Assembly (NCBI RefSeq): GCF_044748305.1
Contig: NZ_JBIVFT010000002.1
Span: 484,691-548,690 of the forward strand
From: Arthrobacter_E sp044748305
GTDB lineage: Bacteria; Actinomycetota; Actinomycetes; Actinomycetales; Micrococcaceae
Length of the DNA stretch: 64,000 nt
Direction: 5' to 3'
The notes under the pieces are model-generated. The model did no database searches, had not been told where the DNA came from, and saw only the letters and a program-made list of their open reading frames with translations. Positions 59,468 through 64,000 of the stretch are shown piece by piece. Both the position numbers and the translations under genes were made by a program. Each line of letters opens with the position of its first letter. Within the stretch, counting starts at the first letter, position 1.

Positions 59468-59719
59468 ATGCCCCGGATCGTCGTCGACGTCATGCCCAAG
59501 CCCGAGATCCTTGACCCGCAGGGCAAGGCCATCGTGGGAGCACTGCCCCGTCTGGGCTTCACCGATTTCACCTCGGTCCGCCAGGGCAAGCGCTTTGAGC
59601 TCGAGGTCGAGGGTGAGGTGACCGAGGACGTGCTGGCCAAGGCACGCGAGGCCGCCGAAACCCTCCTCTCCAACCCGGTCATCGAGGACGTCGTCAACGT
59701 CCAGGTCGTCGAGGCCTGA
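59468..59719 (+). CDS. purS: Phosphoribosylformylglycinamidine synthase, PurS subunit
   Basis: Small subunit of the three-part FGAM synthase, needed to bring PurQ and PurL together. The 83-residue protein opens RIVVDVMPKPEILDPQGKAI and has the compact fold of the family. The ATG at 59468 has an AGGAG ribosome site; the longer open frame is spurious. The next gene follows after 1 base. Confidence 0.95.
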   Translation: MPRIVVDVMPKPEILDPQGKAIVGALPRLGFTDFTSVRQGKRFELEVEGEVTEDVLAKAREAAETLLSNPVIEDVVNVQVVEA

Positions 59720-59720
59720 C

Positions 59721-60479
59721 ATGACGGAAATCCCTCTGATCGGCGAGGTCGCAGCAGCGGCCATCGCCCCGCTCGCCGGTGCCCGGATCGGCGTCGTGAC
59801 CTTCCCCGGGACGCTGGATGACCGCGACGCCGCCCGCGCCGTGCGTCTCGCCGGCGCCGAGGCCGTCTCCCTGTGGCACGCGGACACCGAGCTCGCGGAC
59901 GTCGACGCCGTCGTCGTCCCCGGCGGTTTCTCCTACGGCGACTACCTGCGCGCCGGGGCCATCGCCCGCTTCGCCCCACTGATGGGCAAGATCGTGGATG
60001 CCGCGAACTCCGATGCGAAGCTGCCGGTGCTGGGCATCTGCAACGGCTTCCAGATCCTCACCGAATCCCATCTGCTGCCGGGCTCCATGGTGAAGAACGA
60101 CCACCTGAAGTTCATCTGCCGCGACCAGGTGCTGCGCGTGGAGAACGCCAACACCGCCTGGACCGCCGACTACACGCAGGGCCAGGAGATCACCGTCCCG
60201 CTGAAGAACCAGGACGGCCAGTACATCGCGGACGAGAAGACCCTGGATGAGCTCGAGGGCGAGGGCCGCGTGGTCTTCCGCTACGTCGGCTTCAATCCGA
60301 ACGGTTCGCGCCGCGACATCGCCGGCATCAGCAACGCCGCCGGCAACGTGGTGGGCCTCATGCCGCACCCCGAGCACGCTGTGGAAGCCGGTTTCGGCCC
60401 CGAGTCCGAGGGCGGATACTCCGTGGACGGCCTCGGTTTCTTCACGTCCGTGCTGAGCAAGATCGTGGGAGGAAAGTGA
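59721..60479 (+). CDS. purQ: Phosphoribosylformylglycinamidine synthase, glutaminase subunit PurQ
   Basis: Class I glutamine amidotransferase that supplies ammonia for FGAM synthesis. The 252-residue protein has the nucleophile C107 in LPVLGICNGFQIL, a later histidine/glutamate pair (GLMPHPEHAVE), and the opening RIGVVTFPGTLDDRDAARA. About 20 residues precede the usual family start. It overlaps purL by 1 base (TGATG). Confidence 0.97.
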   Translation: MTEIPLIGEVAAAAIAPLAGARIGVVTFPGTLDDRDAARAVRLAGAEAVSLWHADTELADVDAVVVPGGFSYGDYLRAGAIARFAPLMGKIVDAANSDAKLPVLGICNGFQILTESHLLPGSMVKNDHLKFICRDQVLRVENANTAWTADYTQGQEITVPLKNQDGQYIADEKTLDELEGEGRVVFRYVGFNPNGSRRDIAGISNAAGNVVGLMPHPEHAVEAGFGPESEGGYSVDGLGFFTSVLSKIVGGK

Positions 60480-62788
60480 TGACCGAGACCACCACCGCCA
60501 AGTTCAACATCGACACCGTCGCCAATGCGGCCGCCACCCCTGCGGTGGAGCTGCCGTGGGCCGAGTTGGGTCTGAAGCAGAACGAGTTCGAGGAGATCGT
60601 CAAGCTCCTGGGCCGCCGTCCCACCGGTGCCGAGCTGGCCATGTACTCCGTCATGTGGAGCGAGCACTGCTCCTACAAGTCCTCCAAGAACCACCTGCGC
60701 CAGTTCGGCCAGAAGGTCACCGAGGAGATGAAGAAGGACATGCTGGTCGGCATCGGCGAGAACGCCGGTGTCACCAACCTGGGTGACGGCTGGGCCGTGA
60801 CCTTCAAGATCGAGTCGCACAACTCGCCGTCGTTCGTGGAGCCCTACCAGGGTGCCGCCACCGGCATCGGCGGTATCGTGCGTGACATCATCTCCATGGG
60901 TGCCCGTCCCGTGGCCGTCATGGATCCGCTGCGTTTCGGCGCCATCGACCATCCGGACACCGCGCGCGTCATGCACGGAGCCGTGGCCGGCATCGGCGGC
61001 TACGGAAACTCCCTCGGCCTGCCGAACATCGGCGGCGAGATGGTCTTCGACTCCATCTACCAGGGGAACCCGCTGGTGAACGCCCTGGCCGTGGGCGTCA
61101 TGCGCCACGAGGACATCCGCCTGGCCAACGCCTCCGGCAGGGGCAACAGGGTGGTGCTGTTCGGCGCCCGAACGGGCGGCGACGGCATCGGCGGCGCCTC
61201 CGTGCTGGCCTCCGAGTCCTTCGACGACACCAAGCCCTCGAAGCGCCCCGCCGTGCAGGTGGGCGACCCGTTCGCCGAGAAGGTGCTCATCGAGTGCTGC
61301 CTCGAGCTGTTCAAGCACTCCCTGGTGGAGGGCATCCAGGACCTGGGTGCCGCGGGCATCTCCTGCGCCACCTCGGAGCTGGCCTCCAACGGCGACGGCG
61401 GCATGCAGGTCGAGCTGACCAGCGTCCTGCTCCGCGACCCCACCCTGACCCCGGGCGAGATCCTCATGTCCGAGTCCCAGGAGCGCATGATGGCCGTCGT
61501 GACGCCGGAGAACGTCGAGGCGTTCGAGGCCGTCATGGACAAGTGGGCCGTGGAGTACTCCTGGCTCGGCGAGGTCACCGACACCGGCCGCCTCATCATC
61601 ACCTGGGACGGCGAAGTGATCGTGGACGTGGATCCGAAGACGGTCGCGCATGACGGCCCGGTCTACGACCGTCCCTTCGCCCGCCCGTCCTGGCAGGACG
61701 AGTTGCAGGCCTCCGGCTTCAACGGCTCCGCCGCCGACTCGGCACGTCCGGCGGACTCCGGCTCCCTGGCTGCCGCCGTCACCGAGCTGGTCTCCAGCCC
61801 GAACCTCTGCGACAAGTCCTGGATCACCAAGCAGTACGACCGTTACGTCGGCGGCAACACCGCCCTGGCGTTCCCGGACGACGCCGGAGTGGTCCGCGTG
61901 GACGAGGAGACCGGCCTCGGCGTCGCGCTCTCCACCGATGCCAACGGCCGCTACACCTTCCTGGACCCGTACCAGGGTGCGCAGCTGGCCCTCGCCGAGG
62001 CGTACCGCAACGTCGCCACCGCAGGTGCCGTGCCGATGGCCGTCTCCGACTGCCTGAACTTCGGTTCCCCCGAGGACCCGGACGTCATGTGGCAGCTCGC
62101 CGAGGCCATCCGCGGCCTGTCCGATGCCTGCATGGAGCTCGGTGTCCCCGTCACGGGCGGCAACGTCTCCCTGTACAACCAGACCGGCACCACCGCCATC
62201 CACCCCTCCCCCGTGGTCGCGGTGCTCGGCAAGCTCGACGACGTCGCGCGCCGCACGCCCTCGGGCTGGCGTGAGGACGGCCAGGCCGTCTACCTGCTGG
62301 GCACGACGGCGGATGAGCTGGACGGCTCCGAGTGGGCGAATCTGCGGGGTCACCTCGGCGGTGTTCCGCCGCGCGTGGATCTCTCCGCCGAGCGCACTCT
62401 GAGCGAGATCCTGATCAACGCCTCCCGCGATGGCCTCATCGACGCAGCGCACGACCTCTCCGAGGGCGGCCTCGCCGCGGCTCTCGTGGAGTCGGCACTG
62501 CGTTACGGCGTCGGTGCACGGATCGCCCTGGACGAGGTGGCGGAGCGTGACGGCGTGGACCTGTTCACGCTGCTGTTCTCCGAGTCGCAGGCACGTGCCG
62601 TGGTCTCCGTGCCGAGGAGCGAGGAAGTGCGTTTCAACGACATGTGTTCGGCCCGTGGTTTCGCCCACGCCCGTATCGGCGTCGTGGATTCCGCGATCAA
62701 CGCTGTGGAGATCGCCGGCGTGGATTCGCTCCCGCTGGACGCACTCCGTGAAGCCCACGAGGGGACCCTGCCGAAGTACTTCGGCTGA
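60479..62788 (+). CDS. purL: Phosphoribosylformylglycinamidine synthase, large subunit PurL (small type)
   Basis: ATP-dependent synthase of FGAM in purine synthesis. The 769 residues fit the small PurL that works with PurS and PurQ. Visible hallmarks include VMWSEHCSYKSSKNHL (N-terminal catalytic histidine), GIGENAGVTNLGDGWAVTFKIESHNSPSFVEPYQGAATG, ARTGGDGIGGASVLASE, and later GVPVTGGNVSLYNQTG and AAHDLSEGGLAAALVES. The ATG at 60479 follows AGGA. A long hairpin with a T run ends the operon. Confidence 0.97.
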   Translation: MTETTTAKFNIDTVANAAATPAVELPWAELGLKQNEFEEIVKLLGRRPTGAELAMYSVMWSEHCSYKSSKNHLRQFGQKVTEEMKKDMLVGIGENAGVTNLGDGWAVTFKIESHNSPSFVEPYQGAATGIGGIVRDIISMGARPVAVMDPLRFGAIDHPDTARVMHGAVAGIGGYGNSLGLPNIGGEMVFDSIYQGNPLVNALAVGVMRHEDIRLANASGRGNRVVLFGARTGGDGIGGASVLASESFDDTKPSKRPAVQVGDPFAEKVLIECCLELFKHSLVEGIQDLGAAGISCATSELASNGDGGMQVELTSVLLRDPTLTPGEILMSESQERMMAVVTPENVEAFEAVMDKWAVEYSWLGEVTDTGRLIITWDGEVIVDVDPKTVAHDGPVYDRPFARPSWQDELQASGFNGSAADSARPADSGSLAAAVTELVSSPNLCDKSWITKQYDRYVGGNTALAFPDDAGVVRVDEETGLGVALSTDANGRYTFLDPYQGAQLALAEAYRNVATAGAVPMAVSDCLNFGSPEDPDVMWQLAEAIRGLSDACMELGVPVTGGNVSLYNQTGTTAIHPSPVVAVLGKLDDVARRTPSGWREDGQAVYLLGTTADELDGSEWANLRGHLGGVPPRVDLSAERTLSEILINASRDGLIDAAHDLSEGGLAAALVESALRYGVGARIALDEVAERDGVDLFTLLFSESQARAVVSVPRSEEVRFNDMCSARGFAHARIGVVDSAINAVEIAGVDSLPLDALREAHEGTLPKYFG

Positions 62789-62808
62789 TCTCTTTCCCTC
62801 CTGAGCAT

Positions 62809-62869
62809 CGACTGCTCCGTAGGTGTCGTTTTGAGCCCTCAGAACGACACCTACGGAGCAGTCGCTTTT
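62809..62869. terminator. Long hairpin terminator of purSQL
   Basis: 22-base perfect arms (62809-62830 with 62843-62864, starting CGACTGCTCCGTAGG) extend inward by a further four pairs (one G-U) to a 4-base loop. TTTT follows on the plus strand at 62866-62869. It lies between the convergent stops of purL and the DUF559-like gene. Its left arm shares 15 bases with the sequence at 63869-63883. Confidence 0.85.
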
Positions 62870-63815
62870 AAGCGCCACGGCCCGGGCGCCATCCGGCCTG
62901 GATCAGAGCAGTCCGGATCTTCGCCACGGCAGAGCCGGCGTCATTCTGCATGTGCCGCTTCGAAATCCTGACCTCGACCCAGTCCAGCTCCCGGTAGCGT
63001 TCCGAACGCGCGATGTCCCGGACGATCTGGGATTCCTCGCCGTGACCATCGCCCTCGTACTCGATGGCGATGCGGTACTGACGGTACGAAAGATCGGGCT
63101 GCACCCGCCTGCCGGGTCTTCCTTCCTCCACTGGGACGTTGAGTTCCGGTTCGGGCAGACCGGCCCGTCCTATCGCGAGCCTGAGCAGCGTCTCCTGCGG
63201 TGAATCAGACCCCTCCCGGATGAGCTGGAGGGCGAGCTTCGCCTTCCTGAGCCCGCGCTTTCCCTTGTGCCGATCGATCATCCGTTGAAGGTCCGCCACC
63301 GTGCACAGCGGCGCCGTCCGGTCTTCGAACTCGGGGTATGGGATACGGACCAGGTGGTCCCCGGCGACCACCAGCTCATCGACGGTGAGCATCTCGGCCA
63401 GATCGAGCCACGTGCGCTCGGGTGTTGTGATCCGGACGCCCTGGTAGGTGGTGATTTCGTCGTCGTAGAGTTTCGCCCGGTGCACCACCACACGGGGCCG
63501 TTTGAGATCCGCTGACCCCTCGGGCCGGATCACGTGAAATGTCATGGTCTCGCTTATCCTCCTTCGGCTCGGAAGACCCCCGAGCTCAGCCGCCGTGAGG
63601 TGTGAGACCGCGCAGCGATCATTGACGTCAAGAAACGGACGGACGCGCTCCAGGAGCGGGATCCGGTCCAGGGAGACGGCCGTCCGGAGACCTTTCCCCA
63701 GAGGCTCCAGGGACCCGTGCCGCAGCCGCCTCAGACTCACACCGCGACGGCGGGCCTCCTCGAAGGTGAACGGACGGTCCTCCAGCTCCGGGGGCAGGCG
63801 TCTCGGGGTCTTCAT
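62868..63815 (-). CDS. DUF559/AbiEi-like protein with a nuclease-like C-terminus
   Basis: A 315-residue protein. The N-terminal region (about 15-110; FTFEEARRRGVSLRRLRHGSLEPLGKGLRT) resembles the winged-helix AbiEi-like antitoxin domain. The C-terminal part (about 205-300) has RRVQPDLSYRQYRIAIEYEGDGH, a Vsr-type PD-(D/E)XK-like arrangement found in DUF559 proteins. Many actinobacteria carry multiple such genes, and their role is unknown. No toxin partner is adjacent. The ATG at 63815 has no strong ribosome site. Confidence 0.75.
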   Translation of the reverse strand: MKTPRRLPPELEDRPFTFEEARRRGVSLRRLRHGSLEPLGKGLRTAVSLDRIPLLERVRPFLDVNDRCAVSHLTAAELGGLPSRRRISETMTFHVIRPEGSADLKRPRVVVHRAKLYDDEITTYQGVRITTPERTWLDLAEMLTVDELVVAGDHLVRIPYPEFEDRTAPLCTVADLQRMIDRHKGKRGLRKAKLALQLIREGSDSPQETLLRLAIGRAGLPEPELNVPVEEGRPGRRVQPDLSYRQYRIAIEYEGDGHGEESQIVRDIARSERYRELDWVEVRISKRHMQNDAGSAVAKIRTALIQAGWRPGRGA

Positions 63816-64000
63816 TCGCCCATCCCAGCAGAGAAGAGTGTCACCCCGCAGAAGCTATCCACAGGCACCATCGACTGCTCCGTGGTTGTGGGGGTTTGGG
63901 GGCCCACAAACCACCCACCCGCCCCGGCGGGGGGGGGGGGGCCCGCAATCACCCGGGCACCGGCGGGGGGGGGGGGGGCCCCGGGCGGGCCCCCCCGCCC
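63816..64000. other. Window end: hairpin-like start decaying into G/C runs
   Basis: No gene is seen. CATCGACTGCTCCGT at 63869-63883 repeats the left arm of the purL terminator, then GTGGTTGTGGG is answered by CCCACAAACCAC (63903-63914), the start of a returning arm. The expected remainder of the arm is replaced by CCACCCGCCCC and then G runs of 13 (63929-63941) and 14 (63965-63978). The last 80-100 bases should not be trusted. Confidence 0.75.

Noticed and set aside
60281..62878. 865-codon open frame antisense to purL (and similar long antisense frames such as 9878-11920 over mqo).
   Set aside because: The translations are rich in Gly, Val, His, Asp and Arg, as expected from the complementary strand of a GC-rich gene. 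No motif or ribosome site is visible, and the sense genes are unmistakable.

Overview
The window is about 64 kb of GC-rich, gene-dense chromosome from an actinobacterium, most likely a member of the Micrococcaceae close to Arthrobacter. This is inferred from gene content and order and is not a database result. The supporting clusters are ilvB-ilvN-ilvC-serA; clpS-DUF2017-murI-MBL hydrolase-rph-rdgB; an nrtR-controlled nadA-nadB-nadC-nifS operon; purS-purQ-purL; and a lone Mqo. GTG and TTG starts, 4-bp ATGA overlaps and several possible leaderless promoters also fit. No phage, insertion sequence, plasmid or CRISPR features were found, so this is mostly core chromosome.

Layout. 1-6628 (minus strand): branched-chain amino-acid synthesis (ilvB, ilvN, ilvC, and ilvD upstream) plus the truncated 5' part of serA, with a transcription attenuator and a 15-codon leader peptide before ilvB. 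6929-8171: tRNA-Lys(CUU), a small membrane protein, a Bcp peroxiredoxin and tRNA-Leu(UAG). 8261-20338: an orphan peptide-binding lipoprotein, malate:quinone oxidoreductase, an RND pump, an MFS transporter carrying a minisatellite, a flavin monooxygenase-MarR pair with a palindromic operator, a secreted papain-like protease with a membrane-anchored partner, and a GtrA-like protein. 20355-26215: the NAD operon under an NrtR-type regulator with its palindrome. 26333-36631: alpha/beta hydrolase, MFS exporter, DUF2130 nuclease-like protein, aquaporin, two DUF202 proteins, ADP-ribosylglycohydrolase, DEDDh exonuclease, a YtrA-type GntR/ABC operon and a DedA protein.

36709-46098: rdgB, rph, an MBL hydrolase, murI, DUF2017, clpS; NAD salvage genes pncB-pncA; a large SF2 helicase, DUF3039 and nagB. 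46189-53123: an ABC exporter, a CnoX-like thioredoxin/TPR protein, a two-module membrane protein of unknown function and an AI-2E family permease. 53150-53455 is a poly-G/poly-C block that looks like a sequencing or gap-closure artefact. 53531-63815: a protein of the type annotated as 3-methyladenine DNA glycosylase, a small partner, a GNAT acetyltransferase, a large secreted subtilase, a YchJ-type SEC-C protein, purSQL and a DUF559-type nuclease-like protein. From about 63885 the sequence again decays into G and C runs.

The most useful signals beyond the gene list are regulatory and structural. They are a leaderless ilv attenuator, two strong palindromic operators next to the genes of their likely regulators (NrtR-like and MarR), a weaker one for YtrA, and a set of very long intergenic hairpins at convergent gene ends. 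Two of these hairpins share an identical 15-base arm, and one coincides with the collapse of sequence quality at the window end. I found no convincing wholly new defence or mobile system. The best candidates for undescribed biology are the papain-like protease pair (18150-19633) and the two-module membrane protein (49778-51637).
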